Assembly (NCBI GenBank): GCA_964549505.1
Contig: CAZJVD010000001.1
Coordinates: 248,001-312,000, forward strand
Direction: 5' to 3'
From: CAZJVD01 sp964549505
Lineage (GTDB): Bacteria; Bdellovibrionota; UBA1018; CAZJVD01
DNA: 64,000 nucleotides
Shown: positions 33,311 to 41,545 of the stretch, piece after piece
Numbering within the stretch: position 1 is the stretch's first letter
Layout of the letters: each line of letters starts with the position of its first letter
Position numbers and translations under genes: made by a program
The notes under the pieces: generated by a model
The model's input: the letters and a program-made list of their open reading frames with translations, nothing else
Database searches by the model: none
What the model was told of the DNA's origin: nothing

Positions 33311-33881
33311 CGATTCTCGACCAGCGCATCTGGCCCGTCGTGCGGTCGAACGAAAACCAGATACGTCGCATGACTCCGTCGATCGTGGCCCGCTTGACGG
33401 GCCCAAAGACACGGCCGTCTTCGCTCGCTAATCGGTTGTCGCCCAAGATATAGAACTCGTCGCTTTGTAAACAGAGGCGTTCCTTTCCAAAGACCGTTGG
33501 AAACGACCATTTTGGATCGGCGCGAGTCAGGATTACGTGATGCTCGGCCTCGTTGTACGCGCCGTAATCACTTGGATCTTTTCGATACTCGATGAAAGCG
33601 TTTTCAACCACCACGCGCCACGAGTCCTCGAGTCTCAGGCAATCGCCCGGGAGACCAACCACTCGCTTGACGATTCGGATTCCGGTACGCGGATCGCGCG
33701 TAACAACCATGTCCCAACGACGAATGTCTCCGTAACCCAGGCGCTGCAGGAACGCGCGCTCGCCGGGCAATAGATTTGGACGCATCGAAGACGACGGAAT
33801 GCCGACCGATTCGAAAACAAATCGATCGTTCAGAAACGCCAGTACTGCCGCGATGAGAAAACCCCAGAAGACATGCTTCAT
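33303..33881 (-). CDS. lepB: signal peptidase I
   Basis: A 192-residue membrane peptidase that removes signal peptides. It has an N-terminal anchor (VFWGFLIAAVLAFL), the catalytic Ser in SSSMRPNLLPGE near residue 38, the catalytic Lys in GIRIVKRVVGLPGD near residue 80, and box E GDNRLASEDGRVFGPV. A compact form, smaller than the enterobacterial enzyme. It lies 21 bp after pnuC on the same strand. Its stop codon is supplied by repeat A4. Confidence 0.92.
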   Translation of the reverse strand: MKHVFWGFLIAAVLAFLNDRFVFESVGIPSSSMRPNLLPGERAFLQRLGYGDIRRWDMVVTRDPRTGIRIVKRVVGLPGDCLRLEDSWRVVVENAFIEYRKDPSDYGAYNEAEHHVILTRADPKWSFPTVFGKERLCLQSDEFYILGDNRLASEDGRVFGPVKRATIDGVMRRIWFSFDRTTGQMRWSRIAK

Positions 33882-33902
33882 TGTAAAAATCTGGCGAGCG
33901 CC

Positions 33903-34550
33903 CTAGATCATTTTCGCTTTCCAGCGATAGTATCCCACGAATGTGAACACGAGATAAACTCCATAAAGCGCCGTCACAAAGTAAACCCCTTTCACACCGT
34001 AGATCACAATCCCAATGGAGTTCACAAAGAGCCAGTAGACCCAAGACTCCATCCGTCGGTACACGGTCAAGAGATTGCCCGCGAAGCTTGCCGACGTCGT
34101 GATGGCATCCCAATAAGGAAAACTCGCCGGCTCGGGAAAGATCTGCGGCATCCAAAGATGAAATCGCTCCACGCAATACCCCAAAATCCCACCAAAGATC
34201 AGTGTCCCCGCTGCCCACGTCAGGAGGCGTGACCGCGACGACCAACCGATTCCGCTCGAAGGCGCCATCGACGTCATCGTGCCCGGACCTTGAGGCTTCG
34301 ACTGTCTTGACCAAACCCACCACCCGTAGATCCCGGTCACGAGATAATAGATCTGTTCAATCGCGTCGGAATAAAGGCGAAGATCGTAGAACAAGATTGT
34401 AAACAGAACCGTGCCAATGAGTCCCACCGGCCAAGTCAGAATCTTATTCGCAGTCATCAGCCAAAGGGCGACAAAATAGGAAAGCGTACCGAAAAACTCG
34501 ATGCCGCTCATTTTGTAACCAAGTATCTCTGGAATTTCTGGAAGGCTCAT
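33903..34550 (-). CDS. pnuC: PnuC-type nicotinamide riboside transporter
   Basis: About 215 residues and seven membrane segments. Family marks are EFFGTLSYFVALWLMTANKILTWPVGLIGTVLF at the start, YYLVTGIYGWWVW in the middle and a long loop with Trp-rich helices at the end (WKAKMI). It imports nicotinamide riboside (or a related vitamin) for NAD synthesis; nadC lies 5 kb away, not in the same operon. ATG 34550 is used; ATG 34511 and TTG 34556 are alternatives, none with a clear ribosome site. No riboswitch was recognised upstream. Confidence 0.85.
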   Translation of the reverse strand: MSLPEIPEILGYKMSGIEFFGTLSYFVALWLMTANKILTWPVGLIGTVLFTILFYDLRLYSDAIEQIYYLVTGIYGWWVWSRQSKPQGPGTMTSMAPSSGIGWSSRSRLLTWAAGTLIFGGILGYCVERFHLWMPQIFPEPASFPYWDAITTSASFAGNLLTVYRRMESWVYWLFVNSIGIVIYGVKGVYFVTALYGVYLVFTFVGYYRWKAKMI

Positions 34551-34581
34551 GCCCAAGACTTACGTCTTAGACGGTCATTTG

Positions 34582-36558
34582 TCACTGGCAGCCGCTGTCG
34601 GCTGTATCGCAAGCGATGAACAACTTAACAACATCGGTCAGTGGATCCGTAGCCGCAAAAAAGAAAACGATATTACCAACAGCCTTGAGTTTCGGTGAAT
34701 AGTTGTCGCCTTCAAAGTCGATGTCACCAGCATTGAGATCCGTCAATTGAAAGACTCCGTCATCGGTTGCAACAAAGAGCTTCGAGTCTGAAGCCGCGTC
34801 ACCCGCTACAAAGTAAAACTTCCCTCCGGCAGAAGCGGCACTCATGATCAAGTCGTCCGCTGATTGATTGGCGACGGTGTTCGAGTACTGAGTGACCGTT
34901 GTGCCGTCATACCGAAAGAGTTTGCCGACACCATTGGCGTTATTTGCCGTAAAATAAAGATACGATCCGGCCACCGCAAGGTGGTTAATACTGTCATGCG
35001 TGTTTTGGTTTCCGCTCGTGTTCGTCACCTGCTCGATACTCGTGCCGTCGGTGCGATACAACTTCTGCTTAGCGTTCGAGTTGTAAGCGCTGAAATACAT
35101 CCAACCGTTCCAGGTAACAAAGGCGACCTCGTCGTCGGTCGACGGGACAGGAGTATCAGCGGTATTCAGGTTCCCGGAGGTGTTGCCCAGCTGCTGCTCA
35201 TTCTTATAAAGTTTCGATCTTCCGTTTGGATTGGCCGCTTGATAGTAGACGTTGCCTGACATGATGGTTACATACTGCGGTCCATCACTGGCGGACTCGT
35301 TGTTAACCGTGTCGTACAACTCGGTGATGGCACTTTGGTTGGCTGCTAATCGAAACAGCTTCGTATGACCGTTTGCATTGATAGCCTGGAATAAAATATT
35401 CCCCGACGAATCGGTCGCCAGAGTCACGATCCCGTCACTCAGAGCGTTGTTCTTTCGCGTATTTGAAACCTGATTGATAACGGCTCCGTCATAACTAAAC
35501 AGTTTGCTGCCGCCCGCAGTGTTCGTTGCAGTAAAATAGAGATACGAACTCGTCGCATAAAGGGACGCTGGGATGTCGGACGTGTTCTGGTTTCCAGAGA
35601 TATTGGACAATTGAGTGACGGTAGTTCCGTCGTATGTAAAGATCTTCTGAACTCCGTTGGAATTGTAAGCGACAAAATAGAGATCATTTTGCCAAACGAC
35701 AACATCGGAGCTTCCATCAACAACGTCGTCTAGGTTGACGTTATTGCGAGTGTTCGAAAAATCTTCGACTCCATTCAGATCGCTGCGAAACAGTTTATTG
35801 ACCGAAGCGCTGTTTCGAGCAGAGAAGTAGTAATCGTCGCCGTACTGGACCGTGCCCCCAATAGAGAACTGCTGATTGACATCCCAGTCGGTCGCCGCAG
35901 CCGCCGAAGACGTGTCCGAGATCTGTCGAACGATAAATCGCTTTGCCGTGAGACCGTTACTATCTAGGGTCGAGCTCGGCGTGGATGTCGGATAGGCACG
36001 AATTTGAAAGGATCCCGAAGTCGAAATCTGCGAGAGAAGAAACGTGAACCCCGAGGTCAGACAGCCGACGAGGCTGAGCGGCGTGAGCGATGTACAGGAA
36101 GTCGCAGCATCGCCTGGACTCGTTGTGACGCTGGCCGAAACGGTGACCACGGCATCCGTGACTGCATCATAGGCTGTTCCGCCGACACTCGGTGATGCCC
36201 CAGCAACGGTTGGTGTGACCGATGCGGCCCATGCTCCGAGACTGCCGGCTAAGTCGTCACTATCGTTCAAACCCAAGTTGGCGTTGACGGCAAGCCCGCC
36301 GAGAACGGGGACCAAACCACCCGAACCATCGTCGTAACCACCTGTCTCAACGTCGCTGAAATAAATAGGCTTATCAGCCGAAATCGTCGCTGACAGCACG
36401 GCCGCGCTTGAAGAATTATTATTCATGGAGAGCCCGAGCGCGAGACCGTTGTCTTCATAGAACCGTGGCGTACACGCCGAAAGCAAGGTCGCAGCCGCAG
36501 CGATGAGCAGATAAAGTGCAGAACTTGTGAACCGATTCAAAAGGTCTCTCCTCAACAA
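34582..36558 (-). CDS. lipoprotein with repeated beta-propeller-like modules
   Basis: A 658-residue protein. The N-terminus SALYLLIAAAATLLSAC is a clear lipobox signal. From about residue 200 to the end a module of about 48 residues repeats roughly nine times: (A-x-N-x-N-G-x-x-KLF-x-x-DG-x-x-V-x-Q-x-SNT-x-x-NQ-x-x-D...LYF-A), akin to ELWxxDGT / DUF5050-type blades. This is a surface or periplasmic repeat lipoprotein; its ligand is unknown. The preceding region (40-190) is Ser/Thr/Ala-rich. Minus-strand transcription probably begins in the 110-bp gap 36559-36668. Confidence 0.75.
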   Translation of the reverse strand: MLRRDLLNRFTSSALYLLIAAAATLLSACTPRFYEDNGLALGLSMNNNSSSAAVLSATISADKPIYFSDVETGGYDDGSGGLVPVLGGLAVNANLGLNDSDDLAGSLGAWAASVTPTVAGASPSVGGTAYDAVTDAVVTVSASVTTSPGDAATSCTSLTPLSLVGCLTSGFTFLLSQISTSGSFQIRAYPTSTPSSTLDSNGLTAKRFIVRQISDTSSAAAATDWDVNQQFSIGGTVQYGDDYYFSARNSASVNKLFRSDLNGVEDFSNTRNNVNLDDVVDGSSDVVVWQNDLYFVAYNSNGVQKIFTYDGTTVTQLSNISGNQNTSDIPASLYATSSYLYFTATNTAGGSKLFSYDGAVINQVSNTRKNNALSDGIVTLATDSSGNILFQAINANGHTKLFRLAANQSAITELYDTVNNESASDGPQYVTIMSGNVYYQAANPNGRSKLYKNEQQLGNTSGNLNTADTPVPSTDDEVAFVTWNGWMYFSAYNSNAKQKLYRTDGTSIEQVTNTSGNQNTHDSINHLAVAGSYLYFTANNANGVGKLFRYDGTTVTQYSNTVANQSADDLIMSAASAGGKFYFVAGDAASDSKLFVATDDGVFQLTDLNAGDIDFEGDNYSPKLKAVGNIVFFFAATDPLTDVVKLFIACDTADSGCQ

Positions 36559-36668
36559 AACGCTCTACCAACCAAGGACCTATGAAGATCATCTCATTTT
36601 ACTGGTCGATCCCCAATGTGTCTAAAAAGACCTGGGTCTCCGGACGATAGGTCGCTTTCTTGAGGAAT

Positions 36669-37301
36669 TTAAAGGGTGAGACCTTTTTCTTCGAGCAGGT
36701 TTTTGATCTGCTCAATGAGGAGTTGGTTCGAAAGGCGCGACCGGTTTTGGTTCCGAGACGCACGCGAAAACTCAGCAAAATAGAAACGCGCTACTTGCCC
36801 AGCTTCGACACGCTCGCCTTGAAAGGTCCAGTAGACGTCCCGAAAGGGGCCAACTTGCGCAAGGAGTTCTTGGCTCTGATTCAAACCCGTTGGCAGACCT
36901 TGTCCATCGACACTGGCTCCAGCGGGTGCACCCAACCCCGAGCCCGTGTGTCTAGAAAACTGAAACTGAATCACGCCATGGGCGGTGTTGGCGACAGTCA
37001 GCTTGACTTGGTTTCGGTACAACATGAAATCGGCTGGCGTCTGCGCGACACTGTAGAGTTTCAGATCTTGAAACGTCGTACCTTTTTCTGAGTAACTATT
37101 AAAAACGCGTGCGTACTCTGTGAAGTATTCTCGCAGCTCAGTTAGAAAATCGATCGTGCTCTCTTCGACGACTTGGTGAGGATCGAAGCTCTTTCCAAGC
37201 TCGAGGATTTTCTCGGCTTCGGGATGAACTTCTGCGCGAGCAAGTTCGTGAATCCAACCGTATTGTGAAGGTAGACTGTCCCCGACGGGCCCTCGTGACA
37301 T
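36669..37301 (-). CDS. conserved-looking protein of unknown function downstream of 6S RNA
   Basis: A 210-residue, soluble, charged protein without signal or membrane segment. The sequence contains FTEYARVFNSYSE, QTPADFMLYRNQVKLTVANTAHGVIQFQFSRH and LLIEQIKNLLEEKG; no family was recognised. Its ATG lies about 15 nt past the predicted 3' end of 6S RNA on the same strand, so it may be read through from the 6S promoter, as ygfA is in enterobacteria. A short GAC/GTC stem plus TTTTT at 36640-36623 may be its terminator. Confidence 0.6.
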   Translation of the reverse strand: MSRGPVGDSLPSQYGWIHELARAEVHPEAEKILELGKSFDPHQVVEESTIDFLTELREYFTEYARVFNSYSEKGTTFQDLKLYSVAQTPADFMLYRNQVKLTVANTAHGVIQFQFSRHTGSGLGAPAGASVDGQGLPTGLNQSQELLAQVGPFRDVYWTFQGERVEAGQVARFYFAEFSRASRNQNRSRLSNQLLIEQIKNLLEEKGLTL

Positions 37302-37314
37302 CTCTTAATCTTAA

Positions 37315-37482
37315 AGCGCCCGGGACCGGCATACAACATGTTTGGAACCCAGGAACTCCATAAGTGGGTGCCATTTGCTAGCTTTAGGCTTCCTGCTCAG
37401 CAGGCATGCTCACCGCTACCAGAGACGGCTCCCTGGGTATAGTTTGTAGGGTCCAACGTGTTTAAAGTGCCGGCCCAGGCCC
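37315..37482 (-). ncRNA. ssrS: 6S RNA (global regulator of RNA polymerase)
   Basis: On the minus strand GGTGAGCATGCCTGCTGAGC followed by AGGAAGCCTAAA matches the conserved terminal part of E. coli 6S RNA (GGTGAGCATGC ... GAAGCCTTAAA). The ends pair: GCCTGGGCCGGCA with TGCCGGTCCCGGGC, and next AACACGTTGGACCC with GGGTTCCAAACATGTT, leaving a large central bubble and a CCTGC-TGA-GCAGG top hairpin. This is the 6S architecture that mimics an open promoter and binds the housekeeping holoenzyme. A TATAAT box lies at 37493-37488, just upstream. End positions are estimated to within about 6 nt. Confidence 0.85.
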
Positions 37483-37487
37483 CTCCT

Positions 37488-37493
37488 ATTATA
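37488..37493 (-). promoter_or_regulatory. -10 box of 6S RNA promoter
   Basis: Perfect TATAAT on the minus strand, about 6 nt before the predicted 6S start. The -35 region (GTGCAA with 17-bp spacing) is a poor match. Confidence 0.6.
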
Positions 37494-37650
37494 CTGGCGC
37501 ACTTCAGGTATTGCACCTTAACCACAGGAATTTTTCATCTGCTCTGAAAATCCCTCGAAAACAAGCGCTTACGGGCCGGTGTTGTTTACACACCTTTCAA
37601 ATAATGACACAATTGTAAAAATGGGCCCAAGCTCTAGCCAAAGCTCTGCA

Positions 37651-38703
37651 ATGAGCCGCATCTTAGTCGCCGACGACAGTCTCACCATTCAAAAGGTGAT
37701 TCGCCTCGCGCTGTCGAATGAAGGCTATGAAATCGAAGCTGTTTCCGACGGAAACGACGCGGCCCAGCAGATTCCGCTCTTTCGCCCCCACGTCATTTTG
37801 GTGGATGTCGGTTTACCGGGGCGTTCGGCTTACGATCTGAAGAATGACTGCAATCAAGAAGCCGAGACTCGAAACATTAAGTTTGTTCTGATGTCGAGCG
37901 CGTTCGAAACGGTTGAAGAACTTCGGGTCACGCAGCTGGGTTTTGCGGGTCGTTTGGTGAAGCCGTTTGATCCAGCTCATCTCAGAAAAATTTTGACAGA
38001 TGTTTTGTCACCGAAAGGCGCAGCCCCAAGCGTCTCGCCTCCACCCGCATTTGACGTCCCGGCGACACCTGCGCCAACAAAGTCAAAAACGTCTTCATCG
38101 AACGCTGGCCCGAGTTTGTCGTCCCTCTCTGCGACCACCGGCGGTTTTGACACTGGTCTTAGTCCGCTCTGGGCTCAGGACGACGACATCAAGACGCTCA
38201 CGGAACAGACGATCAAGCTCACTGGGCTCGATAAGGTCGAAGATTTAAATCCGCATGATTGGAAGCTCAACGAACCGGCTCGAAAACCACAGCGCGAAAT
38301 CGAACTCGAAGACTCGGGTGTGGAAGAAGTCGGCGAACGTACGTATGGATCGTTTCACGTACCCGATCCCGCACTTCCTCCGCCGAAACGCCTCCTCGAC
38401 ACCGAAGATGTCGCTTTTGAGTTTACGCCACCCTCGCGGTCGAGTGCCACCCCCAGAGAACCGACTAATGCTGCTGAGGCTTACTTCGCAGCACCGGACA
38501 ATCCCTTCCAACAAAAGACCATCACCACAGTCGAATATCCTGAAAATCTTGCGTCGGTTCCTGTTCAACCGGCCCAAATCGAAGACGCTATCAAACACGA
38601 AGTGCGCGAAGCAGTTGAGAAAGTCTTACGTGAACAGCTTCCGAATATCGCCGAGAAAATCATTCGCGACGAAATTCAGAAGATGCTTTCAAGTCCGCCT
38701 TAG
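37651..38703 (+). CDS. receiver-domain protein with long linker and PopZ-like C-terminal helix
   Basis: About 350 residues. Residues 1-120 are a full response-regulator receiver: ILVADDSLTIQKVIRLAL, ILVDVGLPGRS (phospho-Asp), FVLMSSAF and RLVKPFDP (Lys). Then comes a long Pro/Ser/Thr-rich, acidic linker, and finally VREAVEKVLREQLPNIAEKIIRDEIQKML, a pattern like the C-terminal helix of PopZ/DUF2497 and of some myxobacterial receiver proteins. There is no DNA-binding or enzyme domain, so an adaptor or polar-scaffold role is inferred. ATG 37651 is taken; ATG 37621 and 37579 are in frame, none with a good ribosome site. Confidence 0.75.
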   Translation: MSRILVADDSLTIQKVIRLALSNEGYEIEAVSDGNDAAQQIPLFRPHVILVDVGLPGRSAYDLKNDCNQEAETRNIKFVLMSSAFETVEELRVTQLGFAGRLVKPFDPAHLRKILTDVLSPKGAAPSVSPPPAFDVPATPAPTKSKTSSSNAGPSLSSLSATTGGFDTGLSPLWAQDDDIKTLTEQTIKLTGLDKVEDLNPHDWKLNEPARKPQREIELEDSGVEEVGERTYGSFHVPDPALPPPKRLLDTEDVAFEFTPPSRSSATPREPTNAAEAYFAAPDNPFQQKTITTVEYPENLASVPVQPAQIEDAIKHEVREAVEKVLREQLPNIAEKIIRDEIQKMLSSPP

Positions 38704-38719
38704 CTAGGGCGTGTCCTCA
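38704..38719. repeat. short 3'-end motif C1
   Basis: CTAGGGCGTGTCCTCA directly after the stop of the receiver gene and covering the stop of birA. The identical 16-mer lies after the stop codon of the kinase gene at 58786-58801; a variant (TAGGGCGCGCCCTCG) follows RNase PH at 41098-41112. Confidence 0.5.
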
Positions 38720-39457
38720 ATACTCAGGCTGAAGAACGCTTTGAATCGGAGCAGCTGGGTTCGCTTCGGAACGAATCCGCAACTCGCCGTGCGTACCCAA
38801 GCCAAGACAACGCACACGTTCTCCGCGCCACTCAAAAACTTCCCCTGACTGGATCCACGCTACGCTCCAAAACTGTTTTTCGAGTGCGGCCGTCTGGTCC
38901 GCGCGCGTTTCTGCATCGATCGAAAAGAAGCGATCAAGACGCAACCGCAACGCTCCGACGGTCTCCCCGCGCATACGTTCAACGCTAACGTCGAGTCGAC
39001 CGGTCTGACGATCGGAAAGTTCGGGGTTCACGACACAGTTGAGACCGATACCCACAACAAACACACCGGGGTTGTCCGTGCGCGACTCACAGAGAATACC
39101 TCCGACTTTAGCCAGTCCGCTGTCCGTCACCGCGAGCAAGTCGTTCGGCCATTTGATCTTAAGACCCGCTTTCGATCCGGTCGCTTCCACGGCGTCCAAG
39201 CAGGCCAACGCCGTAACGATCGGTATCCACGTCGCAAGATCGCGTGGAAACGTCGCCGGCACACGAAAAACAAACGAGATGTATAGCCCACCGTCTTCAG
39301 AAATCCAGGTGCGACCTTCGCGTCCTCGACCCGACGTCTGTCGGCGTGCCGCGATCCATGCGCCCGACGTCGCGCCATTTCTTGCGAGGTCCCAAGCAAG
39401 ATTATTGGTCGAATCACAGACATCTAAAACCGTACCGGCTTCTACCGCGAGTCTCAT
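38717..39457 (-). CDS. birA: biotin--[acetyl-CoA-carboxylase] ligase
   Basis: A 246-residue, class I type enzyme (no N-terminal DNA-binding domain). It attaches biotin to the carboxylase carrier protein. Seen are SGRGREGRTW (biotinyl-AMP loop), LKIKWPNDLLA and KVGGILCES, in the usual order. Its start overlaps the end of nadC by 4 bp (ATGA), so they form a cofactor operon. It is convergent with the receiver gene, with only 13 bp between. Confidence 0.92.
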   Translation of the reverse strand: MRLAVEAGTVLDVCDSTNNLAWDLARNGATSGAWIAARRQTSGRGREGRTWISEDGGLYISFVFRVPATFPRDLATWIPIVTALACLDAVEATGSKAGLKIKWPNDLLAVTDSGLAKVGGILCESRTDNPGVFVVGIGLNCVVNPELSDRQTGRLDVSVERMRGETVGALRLRLDRFFSIDAETRADQTAALEKQFWSVAWIQSGEVFEWRGERVRCLGLGTHGELRIRSEANPAAPIQSVLQPEY

Positions 39458-40341
39458 CGATGATTTTCAAAAAGCAATGTGTAGTCCAACGCGCGAACCG
39501 AATGCGTGAGTGCACCGATCGAAATCACGTCCACGCCTTCTTGTGCGTATTCCAAAATATTATCAAACCCGATGCCGCCGGAGACTTCGACCCAAATGCG
39601 ACGATTGGCCTTACTCGTGACCTCGAGCGCGTTCGTCACATCCGCGGGGGAAAAATTATCGAGCATCACGCTCTCGCTCCCCATCTCAAGAGCCGTTTGG
39701 AGCTCCGGGATGTCGGTCACTTCGATCTCGGGACGAAAGACATGCGGCGCGTGCTTGGTCACCAGCGCAAGCGCTTCGCGAACCCCGCCTGCGAAACGCA
39801 GATGGTTTTCCTTAAGCAGAATCCCGCCACTCAGATTGAATCGATGGGCGACACCGCCTCCCGTGATCACACCGAGAATACTGAGCTCACGATAGCCGGG
39901 CAATGTTTTGCGTGTGCACGTCACGCGAGGTGGATGCGTGAGTCTTTTCTCGTCGACACGTGAAACCATCGTACGCGTGATCGTGGCGATTCCTGAGACA
40001 AAGGAAAGAAGATTGAGAAACGTGCGCTCGAGCGCAAGAATTCCCGGTGCGGAACCCCGAAACTCGACGACTTCGGTTCCTGGAACAAGTTTGGAGCCGT
40101 TCGAAACTCGACCGGTGACGTCCATGTTCCAACCACGCTCGCGCGCGCAAAGCCGCGCCGCTGCGACCAACCCCTCACCGACGAAAACACCTGGAACCTT
40201 GGCAAGAATGACAGCTCTCGCTTCGCGTTCGGCAGTTCTTTTCTGGCTCACCGCTAGAGTCGTGAGATCGTAGTCCGCGCCATCTTCGTCGAGACCTCGA
40301 TCGAGATGAGACTTCCAAAGATTTGGTGAGTCGTGATACAT
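39454..40341 (-). CDS. nadC: nicotinate-nucleotide pyrophosphorylase (carboxylating)
   Basis: About 295 residues. It converts quinolinate and PRPP to nicotinate mononucleotide in de novo NAD synthesis. Family marks are TCTRKTLPGYRELSILGVITGGG (PRPP/quinolinate site), HRFNLSGGILLKENHL, EIEVTDIPELQTALE and EVSGGIGFDNILEYAQEGVDVISIGALTHS. Of several in-frame starts, ATG 40341 gives the usual length; ATG 40365 and the frame up to 40416 are alternatives. Divergent from RNase PH, with about 42 bp between. Confidence 0.92.
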   Translation of the reverse strand: MYHDSPNLWKSHLDRGLDEDGADYDLTTLAVSQKRTAEREARAVILAKVPGVFVGEGLVAAARLCARERGWNMDVTGRVSNGSKLVPGTEVVEFRGSAPGILALERTFLNLLSFVSGIATITRTMVSRVDEKRLTHPPRVTCTRKTLPGYRELSILGVITGGGVAHRFNLSGGILLKENHLRFAGGVREALALVTKHAPHVFRPEIEVTDIPELQTALEMGSESVMLDNFSPADVTNALEVTSKANRRIWVEVSGGIGFDNILEYAQEGVDVISIGALTHSVRALDYTLLFENHR

Positions 40342-40383
40342 CGGGCGCAATCTAACATAGCCCATTAAAGGAAAAGCAAGAAA

Positions 40384-41100
40384 ATGGCTCGTCAACCTGC
40401 CGGTAGAAAATCCCATGATCTTAGGCCTTTAGTTATCCGCACAGGCGTCAATCGTTATGCTGAAGGATCCGCGATTATCGAAATGGGAAATACACACGTT
40501 TTGTGTACGGCATCCGTGGAAGAGTCGGTCCCCGACTGGATGAAGGGCAAGGGCCGTGGCTGGATTACGGGCGAGTACGCCATGCTCCCGCGTTCGACCC
40601 ACACGCGCACGCGGCGCGATCGCGAAAAAGTTTCGGGGCGCACACAAGAAATCCAGCGCCTCATCGGTCGAGCACTCCGCGGAATGGTGGCTCTGGATCT
40701 ACTCGGAGAGCGAACGATCTTTGTGGACTGCGATGTTCTTCAGGCCGACGCCGGCACTCGTACGGCAGCGATCAACGGCGGATGTGTAGCGGTTGCTCTG
40801 GCGATCCAGAAGTTAGTGAATGCAGGAAAGTCAAAAGCGGGCGCGTTTTCACAACTCGTTTCCGCAGTGAGCATTGGACTCGCCGGAAATGACATCCTCG
40901 TCGACCTCGACTACCAGGAAGACTCGAGCTGCCACGTCGATATGAACTTTGTCATGACGGAGAAAGGCGAATTCATTGAGATACAGGGTACCGCTGAAAA
41001 GGGCAGCTTCTCAGCTGACCAGATGAGCGCCATGGTCGAGGCTGCACGCGGCGCCACCCAGACGATTGCGACGTTTCAGCGCAAAGCTATCTCCGGTTAG
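40384..41100 (+). CDS. rph: ribonuclease PH
   Basis: A 238-residue phosphorolytic 3'-5' exoribonuclease for tRNA 3' trimming. Seen are GWITGEYAMLPRSTHTRTRRD, GRTQEIQRLIGRALRGMV, DCDVLQADAGTRTAAINGG and DLDYQEDSSCHVDMNFVMT, all standard. ATG 40384 has AAGGA 9 bases upstream. The stop is followed by GGCGCGCCCTCGTCTTTCT, a short GC palindrome plus T-rich run which may terminate transcription. Confidence 0.95.
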   Translation: MARQPAGRKSHDLRPLVIRTGVNRYAEGSAIIEMGNTHVLCTASVEESVPDWMKGKGRGWITGEYAMLPRSTHTRTRRDREKVSGRTQEIQRLIGRALRGMVALDLLGERTIFVDCDVLQADAGTRTAAINGGCVAVALAIQKLVNAGKSKAGAFSQLVSAVSIGLAGNDILVDLDYQEDSSCHVDMNFVMTEKGEFIEIQGTAEKGSFSADQMSAMVEAARGATQTIATFQRKAISG

Positions 41101-41168
41101 GGCGCGCCCTCGTCTTTCTATATTATTTGTTTAACAATATCCGCGCCTTATATTTCCGACAAAAACGC

Positions 41169-41196
41169 TTAAGAACTCCGTCAAATTTCCGATAGG
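41169..41196 (+). promoter_or_regulatory. possible sigma-28 promoter
   Basis: TTAAGAAC, 11 bases, TCCGATAG followed by G. The -10 side shares CCGATAGG with the strong flagellin promoter at 15703; the -35 side is only a partial match. It stands about 40 bp ahead of the small Cys/His protein gene. Confidence 0.4.
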
Positions 41197-41210
41197 TCCA
41201 TATGTGAGCA

Positions 41211-41226
41211 CTCCGAAAATACGGAG
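41211..41226 (+). promoter_or_regulatory. hairpin covering a ribosome binding site
   Basis: CTCCG, loop AAAATA, CGGAG. The right side of the stem is part of the Shine-Dalgarno region CGGAGGGAG before ATG 41238, so folding would limit translation of the small gene. Short stem, hence modest stability. Confidence 0.4.
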
Positions 41227-41237
41227 GGAGTAGACCG

Positions 41238-41468
41238 ATGGATAAGAAACAAAGCAGTCCGCCTACAGGCGGAGCTGGATCGACACATTGCCAAGTAGAA
41301 GGTTGTAAGACCTCACCGCGTAGATTTGGGTTCTGCGATCCCCATTTTGAGCACTTCAAATTTGGTTTGATCCGAGCCAACGGCGATAAAGCGCTCGATT
41401 ATGAACGCAAGTTCGAGCACTTCATGACTCAAAAGAAGAGAGACTCCGGCGCTAAGAAGGCCGCGTAA
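41238..41468 (+). CDS. small Cys/His (probable zinc-binding) protein
   Basis: A 76-residue basic protein. C-x4-C at residues 18-23 and C-x2-H at about 33-36 (HCQVEGCK ... FGFCDPHF) form a likely single zinc site, followed by a helical Lys-rich tail. AGGGAG precedes the ATG. It has a possible sigma-28 promoter and a ribosome-site hairpin upstream, and a strong terminator downstream, so it is a monocistronic, probably regulated, gene. Function unknown; nucleic-acid or protein binding is conceivable. Confidence 0.7.
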   Translation: MDKKQSSPPTGGAGSTHCQVEGCKTSPRRFGFCDPHFEHFKFGLIRANGDKALDYERKFEHFMTQKKRDSGAKKAA

Positions 41469-41505
41469 AAGTTTGTAAAGTTGCTGTACCCACCACCTCC
41501 TCATA

Positions 41506-41545
41506 AGAGGCTTGTGTCCACAAGACACAGGCCTCTTTCTTTTTA
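41506..41545 (+). terminator. rho-independent terminator of the small Cys/His gene
   Basis: AGAGGCTTGTGTC and GACACAGGCCTCT form a 13-bp stem with one G-T pair and a 5-base loop, followed by TTCTTTTTT. Repeat A5 begins immediately after the T-run. Confidence 0.85.

Noticed and set aside
38255..38707. 150-codon plus-strand open frame
   Set aside because: Another frame of the receiver protein's low-complexity linker; Arg/Ser/Pro-rich shadow.
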